A program made the translations under genes and the position numbers. Source: Bacillota bacterium (GTDB taxonomy: Bacteria > Sysuimicrobiota > Sysuimicrobiia > Sysuimicrobiales > Segetimicrobiaceae). From it: DNA of 55,879 bases. Below the pieces are notes generated by a model. That model saw only the letters and a list, made by a program, of their open reading frames with translations, was not told the origin of the DNA and did no database searches. Below are positions 22,911 to 31,084 of the stretch, piece after piece (positions within the stretch are counted from its first letter, which is position 1; each line of letters starts with the position of its first letter). The DNA lies in contig JAJPJJ010000123.1 of the NCBI GenBank assembly GCA_021324295.1, positions 1 to 55,879 of the forward strand. The letters are read 5' to 3'.

Positions 22911-25226
22911 CTACTCGACGGGCGGGCGGAGGAGCGCCTCTCGCGCGGTGCGCGCGGCCCCGGCCACCGGGGTCCCGGGCAGGTCCTCGAGCTGGGTGAG
23001 GATCTCCGCCGCCTGCCAGACGAGCCGCTGGAGGTCCCCCTCGGGGACGCCGTACCGGCCGGCCACGCTGCTCCACGCCTCGCCGGCGGCCCACGCGCCG
23101 ACGACGGCCGCGCGCCACACCACCGGCGCCGGCCCGCCGGCGGCGGGCGTGAACTCCTCCTCCAGCGGATCCTCGGGAACGCCGGCGGCCCGCCGCTGCT
23201 CGTTGAGGCGCGTCGCGATCCGCCCGAGCGCGACCAGCGCGCCGCGCGCGCCCCGGGACAGCGCGTCCTGCATGGCGCGGGCGTCGGAGATCGCGGTCGC
23301 GCGCCGCCGACCGATCGCACGGCCCGCCGCGCGGGGCAGCGCCGCGCCGCGCGCGGGCACGCGCTCGGTGCCCAGGGCTCCGGCGACGATGGCGAGCGAC
23401 CGCGGGTCGGTCGGGAAGATGCCCTCGCGCAGCGCCTCCGCGAGGACCAGCATGCGCGGGTGCCGGATCCGCGCCGCCACGCGGCCCCAGGCGGTCGGGC
23501 GCCAGTTGGCGTCGAGGTAGCCGAGCGCGTGGAGGATGCCCGCGCGCCTGCGGAACTGGATCACCTCCTCGTCCTCCGCCTGAGCGATCCTCCTCGTCAA
23601 CGCGCGCCGCGTCCGCTCGACCCCGGCGAGATCCGCGAGCGTCTCTAGGCATCGGCGAACGACCGGGCAGCCGGTGCAGGGCATCTCGACGATCTCGTGG
23701 CCCAGCCTGGCGACCTCCCCCGGCGAGGCGTCCTTCCGCCGTCGCGCCTGGCGCAGGTCCCGCAGCAGGGCGTCGAACCGCCGGCGGGTCGTCAGGCGAT
23801 CCCCGCACGGCCGGTCCGTGACGGGATCGGGCGGCAGGGCCGCCAGCCTGCGGCGGGCGTCGGCGGCGTCGGATGCTCTGAGGTACGCGGCGAACGATCG
23901 CCGGAGGAGCGTCTCTACGTCCCCGGCGCTGGCGTGCGCGAGGAGATTGAGGACCTGCGCGTCGGATGGCACGAACGAGGATCGCACGGGGTCCGGCGCC
24001 GCCTGCGAGAGCGCAAGTCCCTCCTCGGCGTCCGCCGGCGTGTCCGCCCCGATGACCGCCACCCCGAGCTTGTCCCGGCCGCGCCGCCCGGCGCGGCCGG
24101 TCATCTGGTGGAACTCCGTCGGCGTGAGCGGCTCCGGACCGTGCGGCCCGTGCCGGTACAGCGTGGAGAGCAGGACGGTCCGCGCGGGAACGTCCAGGCC
24201 CGCGGCGAGCGTCGTCGTGGCGCACACGAGCCGCACGAGCCCGGCATCGAGCAGCTCCTCGACGCACATCCGCCAGGCGGTCAGGTGTCCGGCGTGGTGG
24301 GGGGCCACGCCGCCGCGGCGGAGGGCAGGCAGCAGCGGATGGCCGGCGAGCTGCGGCACGCGGGCGATCCACTCGCGCAGGCGCGACGCCCGCTCCGCCT
24401 CTCCCGGCGCGGGACGGGAGCCGAGGAGACGGGCCGCCTCGTCGCACTCACGCCGGCTCGGAAAGAACAGGATCGCCGGGGTCAGGCGCCGCTCGATCAG
24501 CGCGGCCGTGACCGTGGAGAGCCACCGGGGGTGCCGGCGGCGGCCTTGGAGATGGCGGGGCTCCGGGGGGAGCAGGTGCCCGGCCCCATCGGCGAGCAGG
24601 AAGACGAGGGGGACCGGGCGGGCTTCGAGGGTGATCACCTCCGGGACACGGCCCCGCACCGTGCCCATCCACGCGGCGAGGTCGGCGGCGTTGGGGACGG
24701 TGGCGGAGAGCAGGAGGAGCCGCGTGTCGCGGGGCGCCAGCAGGATGATCTCTTCCCACGCCGTCCCGCGCTCGGGATCGGCGAGGTAGTGAGCCTCGTC
24801 GAGGACCGCCACCTCGGGCGCTTCGAGCTCCGGCGCGTCGTACAGCGCGTTTCGGAGGATCTCGGTCGTGGCGACGAGCAGCGGCGCCCGGGAGTTCACC
24901 CGCCGCTCCCCGGTGAGGAGCCCGACCCGCTCCGGCCCGTACATCGACTGGAAGCGGCGAAACTTCTGGTTGGAGAGGGCCTTGAGCGGCGCCGTGTACC
25001 AGATCAGCCCGGGCCGCGTGGCGCGCGCCGCCCCTGCCGGGACGGTCGGGCGCAGCAGGCGGGCGATCTCCTGCTCCGCGATCCAGGTCTTTCCGCTGCC
25101 CGTCGGAGCCGAGACGAGGACGTCCCCACGCTCGAGCGCCTCGAGGGCGTCCCGCTGGAACGGGGCCGGGGTGAAGCGCTCCGCCGGAGCCTCGCCTAGG
25201 TCCTTCAGGATCTCGCTCAGCCTCAC
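22911..25226 (-). CDS. DEAD/DEAH-box helicase, Ski2-like
   Basis: This is a 771-residue superfamily 2 helicase. The motifs in order are FTPAPFQRDALEAL (Q-like), Walker A SAPTGSGKTWIAEQE, TAPLKALSNQKF (Ia), LLTGERRVN, DEAHYLADPERGTAWEE (II) and LLSATVPN (III). Domain 2 follows with AILFFPSRRECDEAA, VRLVCATTTLAAGLDVPARTVLL (V) and QMTGRAGRRGRDKLGVAV (VI). The GRAGRRG form of motif VI and the VLNLLAHASAG winged-helix region match Ski2/Mtr4/Hel308-type RNA or DNA helicases. Four cysteines (PCTGCPVVRRC) lie in the C-terminal half. ATG 25226 follows CCAGGAGGGC on its strand. The gene is separated from the CoA-transferase by 122 bases. Confidence 0.9.
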   Translation of the reverse strand: MRLSEILKDLGEAPAERFTPAPFQRDALEALERGDVLVSAPTGSGKTWIAEQEIARLLRPTVPAGAARATRPGLIWYTAPLKALSNQKFRRFQSMYGPERVGLLTGERRVNSRAPLLVATTEILRNALYDAPELEAPEVAVLDEAHYLADPERGTAWEEIILLAPRDTRLLLLSATVPNAADLAAWMGTVRGRVPEVITLEARPVPLVFLLADGAGHLLPPEPRHLQGRRRHPRWLSTVTAALIERRLTPAILFFPSRRECDEAARLLGSRPAPGEAERASRLREWIARVPQLAGHPLLPALRRGGVAPHHAGHLTAWRMCVEELLDAGLVRLVCATTTLAAGLDVPARTVLLSTLYRHGPHGPEPLTPTEFHQMTGRAGRRGRDKLGVAVIGADTPADAEEGLALSQAAPDPVRSSFVPSDAQVLNLLAHASAGDVETLLRRSFAAYLRASDAADARRRLAALPPDPVTDRPCGDRLTTRRRFDALLRDLRQARRRKDASPGEVARLGHEIVEMPCTGCPVVRRCLETLADLAGVERTRRALTRRIAQAEDEEVIQFRRRAGILHALGYLDANWRPTAWGRVAARIRHPRMLVLAEALREGIFPTDPRSLAIVAGALGTERVPARGAALPRAAGRAIGRRRATAISDARAMQDALSRGARGALVALGRIATRLNEQRRAAGVPEDPLEEEFTPAAGGPAPVVWRAAVVGAWAAGEAWSSVAGRYGVPEGDLQRLVWQAAEILTQLEDLPGTPVAGAARTAREALLRPPVE

Positions 25227-25345
25227 CGCAAGCCCTCCTGGGACCGGGTCGGACCCGCGCCACGCGGGTCCCGCCGCGCACAGGAGGCCGGATCGACGGC
25301 GTCGAAGCCCAATCCCCTCACGGGGAGAGCTGTGGAGGAGGAACG

Positions 25346-25783
25346 GTGCCCAAGCCGGTCAAGGGGTTCACGGCTTACGAGAAGCGCTTCCTGGCCAGCC
25401 TCATCCGCCAGGTCTGGCGCGCCTGCCAGAGCTTCGTCTCCGTCGTCGTAGAGCGCGGCCCCGGCGAAGCGGTCTACGCCCTCGAAGATCTCGCGGAGTG
25501 GTCGCAGGCGCAGAGCACCCGGCTGCGCGCGACCCCCGCGCGATCCCAGGTCGGCACGGTCGCCCGCCGCGTCGCCTCGGAGTTGCTGACGGATGTCCGG
25601 ACGTTCTGCGGAGGGATCGGCGACCTCCTCGGGAACGCGCACCAGTCGACCCTGGACCCCGACGAGATCGAGGACGAAGCGCTCGCGATGATCGAGGGGT
25701 TCCTCTCGTGGACGACCCTGATGGCGAGCCAGCTCGGGATCTCCCGGAACCTGCGCCCGCAGACCCTCTGGCACGAGCGCTAG
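25346..25783 (+). CDS. Hypothetical helical protein
   Basis: This is a 145-residue soluble protein with no recognised domain. GTG 25346 follows GAGGAGGAAC at ideal distance, which makes it a convincing gene. The sequence looks almost entirely helical (YEKRFLASLIRQVWRACQSFVSVVVERG, ARRVASELLTDVRTFCGGIGDLLGNA, EDEALAMIEGFLSWTTLMASQLGIS). It is divergent from the helicase with only about 120 bases between them, so promoters may be shared. The CPBP protease gene follows immediately and may overlap it. Confidence 0.7.
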   Translation: MPKPVKGFTAYEKRFLASLIRQVWRACQSFVSVVVERGPGEAVYALEDLAEWSQAQSTRLRATPARSQVGTVARRVASELLTDVRTFCGGIGDLLGNAHQSTLDPDEIEDEALAMIEGFLSWTTLMASQLGISRNLRPQTLWHER

Positions 25784-26436
25784 CACCGCGTCCCCACCGC
25801 ATCCGCCAGCCGCGCACGGAGGAGCGCGCCGCGCGCGGCGCGCTGGCCGCGATCCCGCTGGCCGCGGCCATCTGGGCCGTGATCTTCGCCTGGCAGCCCG
25901 CGAACTTCTGGGTTCTGATGACGGCCGGGGTTGGCGCGCTCGGGGCGCTGGCGCTCGCCCTGCGGGGCAACTTCCCGCGCCGCGAGGGGGCCGGGCCCGC
26001 CGACGTAGCGCTGGGCGCCGGGCTGGCCCTGCTGCTCTATGCGGCCTTCGCGGCCGGGAGCGCCGCGTCCGGGCTCGTGCTGCCGGGGGCCGCCGCGCAG
26101 ATCGCCGCCGTCTACGGCATCCGCGCGCAGGCGCCGGCGTGGGCGATCGGGCTCGCGCTCGTCTGCGTCATCGGGCCAGGGGAGGAACTGTTCTGGCGGG
26201 GCCTCGTCCAGTGGGGCCTCGTCCGGCGGATGGGCGCGGCGCGCGGCTGGGCCGCCGCGACGCTGCTCTACGGGCTCGTCCACGTGGCCGCCGGTAACGC
26301 GATGCTGATCCTGGCCGCGCTCGCGGCCGGCGCGTTCTGGGGATGGGCGTACCTGCGGGTCGGCCGGATCGCGCCGGTCGTCGTCTCCCACGTCCTGTGG
26401 GACATCACCGTATTCCTGCTGCTCCCGCTGCGCTGA
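25708..26436 (+). CDS. CPBP-family intramembrane glutamic endopeptidase
   Basis: This is a membrane-embedded protease of the CPBP/Abi family with about seven helices. The conserved motifs are PGEELFWRGLVQWGL (the catalytic Glu pair and Arg), LLYGLVHVAAGN (His) and VSHVLWDITVF (His/Asp). Family members process prenylated or membrane peptides, or act in bacteriocin self-immunity; the target here is unknown. The start is uncertain. GTG 25708 gives 242 residues but adds a Pro-rich stretch overlapping the upstream gene by 76 bases; GTG 25879 and ATG 25918 are shorter choices inside the first helix. The 3' end is 5 bases from the convergent metallo-hydrolase gene. Confidence 0.78.
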   Translation: MDDPDGEPARDLPEPAPADPLARALAPRPHRIRQPRTEERAARGALAAIPLAAAIWAVIFAWQPANFWVLMTAGVGALGALALALRGNFPRREGAGPADVALGAGLALLLYAAFAAGSAASGLVLPGAAAQIAAVYGIRAQAPAWAIGLALVCVIGPGEELFWRGLVQWGLVRRMGAARGWAAATLLYGLVHVAAGNAMLILAALAAGAFWGWAYLRVGRIAPVVVSHVLWDITVFLLLPLR

Positions 26437-26441
26437 GCCGG

Positions 26442-27125
26442 CTACCGGATCTCGAACGTCTCCCCGGGGTTCAGGATGACGACGCGGGAGTCCGTCGAGG
26501 ACTCGACCATCCGCTTGAACGGCTCCGGGTCCTGCACGAGCATCGGCCAGGTCTTGTAGTGCTGCGGGATCACGGTGCGGGCGCGCAGGAGGCCCGCGGC
26601 CTTCGCGGCGTCGTCGGGTCCCATCGTGAAGTTGTCGCCGATCGGCAGCAACGCGACGTCGAGGCCGGCCTCGCCGATGAGGCTCATGTCGGAGAAGAGG
26701 CCGGTGTCGCCCGCGTTATAGAGCCGGCGGCCCTCCACCTCGAGCAGGATGCCGGCGGGCTGGCCCCCGTAGGTGCCGTCGGGGAACGAGGAGCCGTGGT
26801 GGGCGATCGTGAGCTTCGCCCGGCCGAACGGGAACGCGGCCCCGCCGCCGATGTGCAACGGGTGCGCGGCCGCGACGCCCTGCTTCTGACAGTAGGCGAC
26901 GATCTCGAAGTTCGAGATCACGGTGGCTCCAGTCCGCCTGGCGATCTCGATCGTGTCGCCGTAGTGATCGCCGTGGGCGTGCGTGAGGACGATGAAGTCC
27001 GCGCGCACGCTCCCCGCGGCCGTGGGCGCGAGCGGGTTGCCGGTGAAGAAGGGATCCATCAGGATCGCAATACCGCGGGTCTCGAGCGCCCACGTGGCAT
27101 GCCCGTAGTAGGTCAGCGTCGCCAT
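26442..27125 (-). CDS. Metallo-beta-lactamase-fold metal-dependent hydrolase (UPF0173)
   Basis: A 227-residue hydrolase of the UPF0173/YtkL type. The metal site is complete: THAHGDHYGD, with Asp and His from HHGSSFPDGTY, NAGDTGLF and the C-terminal PQHYKTWP. The N-terminus YYGHATWALETRGIAILMDPFFTGNP is the standard family opening. The substrate is unknown for most members. ATG 27125 follows GAGGAGGGAT on the minus strand. It lies 24 bases downstream of the SufR-like regulator gene on the same strand, so the two are probably co-transcribed. Confidence 0.9.
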   Translation of the reverse strand: MATLTYYGHATWALETRGIAILMDPFFTGNPLAPTAAGSVRADFIVLTHAHGDHYGDTIEIARRTGATVISNFEIVAYCQKQGVAAAHPLHIGGGAAFPFGRAKLTIAHHGSSFPDGTYGGQPAGILLEVEGRRLYNAGDTGLFSDMSLIGEAGLDVALLPIGDNFTMGPDDAAKAAGLLRARTVIPQHYKTWPMLVQDPEPFKRMVESSTDSRVVILNPGETFEIR

Positions 27126-27148
27126 CGGGATCCCTCCTCGGCTGTGCG

Positions 27149-27787
27149 CTACTTCCTCCGGGCGCCCTCGCGCGGACGCGTGATCACGTACCGGCAATGC
27201 GGAGCCCCGGCGAGGATGTGGTCGGTGCGGACCACCTCGGCGCCCAGCGCCTCGGCGAACAACGCCAGCTCGCACGCGCACGCCTGCCGGTGGGCGTCCG
27301 CGACCGCCCGGATCGCGCAGTTGTGCTCGATCAGCACGAACGTATCCTTGTCCTGTTGCGAGCACTCCGCGAGATAGCCTTCCTCGTCGCGGAGCCGGGC
27401 CAGGATCGCGACTTTCTCCGCGAGCTCCTTGCCGCCCATCTGCCCGCGGTACTGCTCGACCTGCCGCTTCCGGCGGTGCTCGAACAGCTCTGTCACCTTG
27501 GCGTCGCCGTCCATGGCCGCGAGGTCATCGAGGAGGGCCGTCGCGATCTGCTCGTAGGTGCGGGGAAACATCTTGTCGCCCTCGGCCGTGATGCTGTACA
27601 TGCGGCTCGGACGGCCTTGCCCGCGGCGGACCCCGCTCGACGCGACGTGCCCGTCCCGCTCGAGGATCGCGAGGTGCTGGCGCACGCCCATCGGCGTGAT
27701 CTCCAGGCTGCGGCTGAGCTCCTGGACCGTCATCGGTCCTCTGCGCTTGATGAGGGAAAGAATCTGTCGTCGGGTGGTTGAGGTCAT
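27149..27787 (-). CDS. SufR/DeoR-like winged-helix regulator with C-terminal cysteine cluster
   Basis: This is a 212-residue transcriptional regulator. The winged-helix domain reads TRRQILSLIKRRGPMTVQELSRSLEITPMGVRQHLAIL, followed by RGQGRPSRMYSIT. The C-terminal domain has cysteines spaced as in SufR, the Fe-S-sensing repressor of the suf operon: HNCAIRAV, then CACELALF, then PHCRYVIT. It probably binds an iron-sulfur cluster and represses in its holo form. The start at 27787 gives MTSTTRRQ; longer starts run through the promoter. A good promoter lies upstream. The co-transcribed hydrolase and the nearby GAF/fRMsr gene are candidate targets. Confidence 0.85.
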   Translation of the reverse strand: MTSTTRRQILSLIKRRGPMTVQELSRSLEITPMGVRQHLAILERDGHVASSGVRRGQGRPSRMYSITAEGDKMFPRTYEQIATALLDDLAAMDGDAKVTELFEHRRKRQVEQYRGQMGGKELAEKVAILARLRDEEGYLAECSQQDKDTFVLIEHNCAIRAVADAHRQACACELALFAEALGAEVVRTDHILAGAPHCRYVITRPREGARRK

Positions 27788-27814
27788 CCCTATGCTCCCT
27801 GCGGCTGTATACGT

Positions 27815-27843
27815 ATTGTAGCAAAGGGGAGGATCAATGGCAA
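27815..27843 (-). promoter_or_regulatory. Promoter of the SufR-like regulator
   Basis: On the minus strand TTGCCA (27838-27843) and TACAAT (27815-27820) are exactly 17 bases apart. The start codon lies 27 bases further on, giving a short leader. GTATAC occurs just downstream and may belong to an operator. Confidence 0.7.
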
Positions 27844-27917
27844 AGAAACAATAGTGCATTGTTTTCAAAGGTCGGCACTCCGGCCGCGACGGAAGAAGGC
27901 CGCCACGGGAGGCTGTG

Positions 27918-28438
27918 ATGGACTACGCGCGTGCGCTCGCCGAGATCCGGTCGATCGTGGACAACACCGGCTCCCGGAGGAGGCGACGGGCCGGATCGTC
28001 GAGTATCTCTACCGGGAGATCCCGCACTACTCGTGGGTGGGGATCTACTGGGTGGAGGGACAGGACCTCGTGCTCGGGCCGTGGGCGGGCCCCGAGGCAA
28101 CGGAGCACACCCGCATTCCCATCGGGACGGGCGTGTGCGGAGCCGCCGCCGCCGCGGGGCGCACCGAGATCGTGCCCGATGTCAGCGCGGATCCGCGGTA
28201 TCTCGCGTGCTTCCCCTCGACCCGGTCCGAGATCGTCGTGCCGGTCCGGTCCGGCGGCGAGGTCATCGGCGAGATCGACATCGACAGCACGACGCCGGCC
28301 GCGTTCGGCCGCGTCGACCAGGAATTCCTGGAGGCCGTGGCCGCGCTGCTCGCCCCGCTGCAGCGCGGGGAGGAGGGCGCGCCGGCGACCTCCACCCTTC
28401 CGGGAGGGTACCCGCGGTCCCCAAATCGATCGGACTAG
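27918..28438 (+). pseudogene. GAF-domain free methionine-R-sulfoxide reductase homologue, 1-base frameshift
   Basis: The protein resembles fRMsr (YebR/MsrC type), which reduces free methionine-R-sulfoxide. It begins MDYARALAEIRSIVDNTG from ATG 27918, after GGGAGG. The frame then breaks near 27970 and continues one base off as LPEEATGRIVEYLYREIPHYSWVGIYW. The rest is intact: GTGVCGAAAAAGRTEIVPDVSADPRYLACF, then TRSEIVVPV and GEIDIDSTTP, with two family cysteines (GVCG and LACF). Restoring one C in GGCTCCCGG would give an uninterrupted GAF protein of about 174 residues. Because everything else is conserved, the break is either very recent or a sequencing/assembly error. Confidence 0.75.
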
Positions 28439-28546
28439 CGCGGCGGACCATCCTGCGCCGGGTCCCGGCTGGACCTTTCACCAGAGTCGAAGGCGCGGCG
28501 GTAGCCGGGCGATCACATGCGCGACAAGCGACGGGAGGAGGAGACG

Positions 28547-29608
28547 GTGCCAGCGCTCATCGATCTGTCCAGCGACACCGCGACCCGGCCGTCGCCGGGG
28601 ATGCGGGCGTTCATGGCCCAGGCGCCGGTCGGGGACGAGCAGAGGCAGGAGGACCCGACGGTCAACGCGCTGCAGGAGCGGGTAGCCGCGCTGCTCGGCA
28701 AGGAGGCGGCGCTCTACGTTCCCTCGGCGACGATGGCCAACGAGATCGCCGTGAAGGTCCACACCCGGCCGGGCGACGAGGTGATCCTCGACCGGACCGC
28801 GCACATCGTGAATGCCGAGGCCGGCGGGCCGGCGCTGCTCTCCGGCGTGATGCTCTACACGCTCGCGGGCGAGCGCGGCGTCTTCACGGCGCAGCAGGTC
28901 GAGGAGGCGATCCGCCGGGACGATCCGCACTGCCCCCGCACGCGCCTCGTGTGCGTCGAGCAGACCTCCAACCTCGGGGGCGGCACCGTCTGGCCGCTCG
29001 AACGACTCCGGGCCGTGGCCGGGGTCGCGCGGCGCCGCGGCCTACGTACTCACATGGACGGCGCCCGCCTCATGAACGCGGTCGTCGCCTCCGGGATCCC
29101 GGCCGAGGAGCAGGCCCAGGGCTATGACTCCGTGACGTTCTGCTTGACGAAGGGGCTCGGCTGCCCGGTCGGCGCGCTCGTGGCGGGTGACCGCGAGTTC
29201 ATCGCGGAGGCGCGGCGCTACAAGCACCTCTTCGGAGGCGCGATGCGGCAGGCCGGCATCATCGCCGCCGCAGGGCTGTACGCGCTCGACCACAACGTCG
29301 CGCGCCTCGCCGAGGACCACGCGAACGCGAAGGTCCTCGCGCGGGGGCTGGCCGAGGTCCCGGGCGTCCACATCGACGCCGCGCACGTCGAGACGAACCT
29401 GGTGTTCTTCGACGTGGCCGGGACCGGCCTCACGGCGCAGGATGTGGCGGCGCGCCTGCTCGCGCGCGGCGTCCGGATCGGCGCGGCCGGCCGGACCCTG
29501 ATGCGCGCCGTGACCCACCTGGACGTCTCGCGGGCCGATGTCGAGCGGGCGGTCGCGGTCGTCCACGAGGTGCTCACCGCGGCGCGGGCCGGGGCGCCGG
29601 GGGAGTAG
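28547..29608 (+). CDS. ltaE: Low-specificity L-threonine aldolase
   Basis: This is a PLP enzyme that splits threonine or allo-threonine into glycine and acetaldehyde. The 353-residue chain opens PALIDLSSDTATRPSPGMRAFM, followed by VGDEQRQEDPTVNALQERVA. The PLP lysine is in CLTKGLGCPVGALVAG. HMDGARLMNAVVASG and KHLFGGAMRQAGIIAAAGLYAL are family hallmarks. GTG 28547 is preferred because GGGAGGAGGAG stands a few bases upstream; ATG 28517 would add ten charged residues ahead of the conserved start and lacks such a site. The gene is followed by a strong bidirectional terminator shared with ferredoxin. Confidence 0.92.
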   Translation: MPALIDLSSDTATRPSPGMRAFMAQAPVGDEQRQEDPTVNALQERVAALLGKEAALYVPSATMANEIAVKVHTRPGDEVILDRTAHIVNAEAGGPALLSGVMLYTLAGERGVFTAQQVEEAIRRDDPHCPRTRLVCVEQTSNLGGGTVWPLERLRAVAGVARRRGLRTHMDGARLMNAVVASGIPAEEQAQGYDSVTFCLTKGLGCPVGALVAGDREFIAEARRYKHLFGGAMRQAGIIAAAGLYALDHNVARLAEDHANAKVLARGLAEVPGVHIDAAHVETNLVFFDVAGTGLTAQDVAARLLARGVRIGAAGRTLMRAVTHLDVSRADVERAVAVVHEVLTAARAGAPGE

Positions 29609-29672
29609 GCGCCGGGCGGGATCCTGTCTCGCGGGCCGTGGCGATCGGACGGGGAGTCGCGCACGAACGCAA

Positions 29673-29710
29673 CCGGCGCCTGGGGACGACCCGTCGTCCC
29701 CAGGCGCCGG
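29673..29710. terminator. Bidirectional terminator between ltaE and ferredoxin
   Basis: CCGGCGCCTGGGGACGA (29673-29689) and its exact complement (29694-29710) form a 17-bp stem with loop CCCG. The two flanking genes converge on it. Confidence 0.85.
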
Positions 29711-29725
29711 GCAGACGCGGACGCG

Positions 29726-30019
29726 CTAGGGCTCGCGGCCGTGCTTGGCCGCGAACTCCTCCTTGCTCATCTTGAAGTAGTCCGCGTTGATCTCCGTGAA
29801 GTTCTTCCACTGGTCGGGGACGTCCGCCTCCGCGAAGATCGCCGTCACCGGGCAGACGGACTCGCAGGCCCCGCAGTCGATACACTCGTCAGGGTGGATG
29901 TACAGCTGCACTTCGCCCTGATCTTCGTCCGCCTTCGGGTGGATGCAGTCGACGGGACAGACCTCCACGCACGAGCGGTCCTTGACGTTGATGCAGGGCT
30001 CTGCGATGACGTACGTCAT
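29726..30019 (-). CDS. fdxA: 7Fe-type ferredoxin
   Basis: This is a 97-residue soluble electron carrier. The N-terminal half has CINVKDRSCVEVCPVDC, where the cysteine spacing fits a 3Fe-4S plus shared-ligand pattern. The second half has CIDCGACESVCPVTAI, a regular 4Fe-4S motif. The remainder (DVPDQWKNFTEINADYF) is typical of the FdxA family of about 100 residues. AAGGAGG stands 7 bases before ATG 30019. A perfect TATAAT lies 36 bases upstream. It is a natural partner for KorAB and for other ferredoxin-linked enzymes, although it is unlinked to them. Confidence 0.94.
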   Translation of the reverse strand: MTYVIAEPCINVKDRSCVEVCPVDCIHPKADEDQGEVQLYIHPDECIDCGACESVCPVTAIFAEADVPDQWKNFTEINADYFKMSKEEFAAKHGREP

Positions 30020-30054
30020 CCCTCTTGCCTCCTTCTGCCGCCTCTGTCGTCCCG

Positions 30055-30060
30055 ATTATA
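30055..30060 (-). promoter_or_regulatory. -10 element of the ferredoxin promoter
   Basis: A consensus TATAAT on the minus strand, in the 57-base gap behind thyX. The -35 region is poorly matched (around TGCCAT). Confidence 0.55.
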
Positions 30061-30076
30061 CCCCACCGACTATACA

Positions 30077-30922
30077 CTATGGCACCGGCGATGTCCTCTG
30101 CACCGTCGTCGACGGCGTGCGGTCCCGCAGCTCGGCGCCGGTCGCGGCGAGGCGCGGGCACTTGGCCCCGCGGGCGCCTTCCCAGCAGATGCCCTGCGTC
30201 ATGCAGGTGGGACCGGCGAACTTGAAGATCTCGGGGGCGACGCGCACGAGCTCGGCGCGCATCAGGTGGGCCAGCCAGCGGATCTCCCACTGGGCGAGGT
30301 TGCACGTGCGCAGCTCCAGGAAGTGCAGCAGCGCGCGGGCGTTCGCGGAGACGATCAGCTTGGTCTCGAACGCGTTGTTGAACAGGTAGCGGGCATCCTC
30401 TTGGTGGACCCGCTCGTCCCGCAGCAGGAAGTACGCGCGCACCGCCGCCCTGATCGGCTCGAGAAACGCCTCCAGCATCGGCGGGATCCGGAGGATCGTG
30501 GGTGGCACGACGATCTCGACGAAGTCCTGCGTGGCGAAGTCCACGTACCGCTGGCTCTGCTGCTCGTAGGACCAGCCGACGCGGTGGCGGACGAGCTGGT
30601 GCGAGCAGGAGCGCGAGATACCCCGCACGCCGAAGACGAACTGGTTGTGCTCGATGCAGCTCGTGTGCCCGGCGGAGACGACCTTGTCGACGAGGCGCGC
30701 CGTCGTCTTGGGGGGGAGCGGCTGGGGGAGGTCGAGGATGCTGCCCGCGGTGTAGCACTGCCGGGCCGCGGTCGCCGCCAGCCGGTCGGCATCGGGGACG
30801 TACGCGAGCAGCGCGGCCACCGGTCGCACCGCGTAGATCGTGATCTCCCGGCCGCCGGGCAGCGGCACCGAGCCGACCGCCCGCCCGCGCATCGTGCCGA
30901 GGCCTGCAAGGGGGTCGGTCAT
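30077..30922 (-). CDS. thyX: Flavin-dependent thymidylate synthase
   Basis: ThyX makes dTMP from dUMP with FAD, NADPH and methylene-tetrahydrofolate. The 281-residue chain has the phosphate/flavin motif HTSCIEHNQFVF (residues 86-97) and the signature RHRVGWSYEQQSQRYVDF at 112-129. Counting from RHR to the last Ser there are eight intervening residues, whereas the textbook motif is RHRX7S. C-terminal FAGPTCMTQGICWEGARGAKC is a cysteine-rich tail also seen in some bacterial ThyX proteins. ATG 30922 follows GGAGGGCAGC. No thyA is present in the window. The gene ends 57 bases before the ferredoxin start, on the same strand. Confidence 0.93.
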   Translation of the reverse strand: MTDPLAGLGTMRGRAVGSVPLPGGREITIYAVRPVAALLAYVPDADRLAATAARQCYTAGSILDLPQPLPPKTTARLVDKVVSAGHTSCIEHNQFVFGVRGISRSCSHQLVRHRVGWSYEQQSQRYVDFATQDFVEIVVPPTILRIPPMLEAFLEPIRAAVRAYFLLRDERVHQEDARYLFNNAFETKLIVSANARALLHFLELRTCNLAQWEIRWLAHLMRAELVRVAPEIFKFAGPTCMTQGICWEGARGAKCPRLAATGAELRDRTPSTTVQRTSPVP

Positions 30923-31084
30923 CGCTGCCCTCCGTCCGCGAGCGTGCACCCCCCTGACATTTTGCGACGCGGGAAGAGGTTCCTGCCGCGCCCCGGGTCG
31001 CGTCGGACGACGGCGCCGCCCCTCGGCGGCGCAGACGCGCGGATGTGTGGTATCATGGCATCGTTCCGCACCGAGGAGGTCGTC

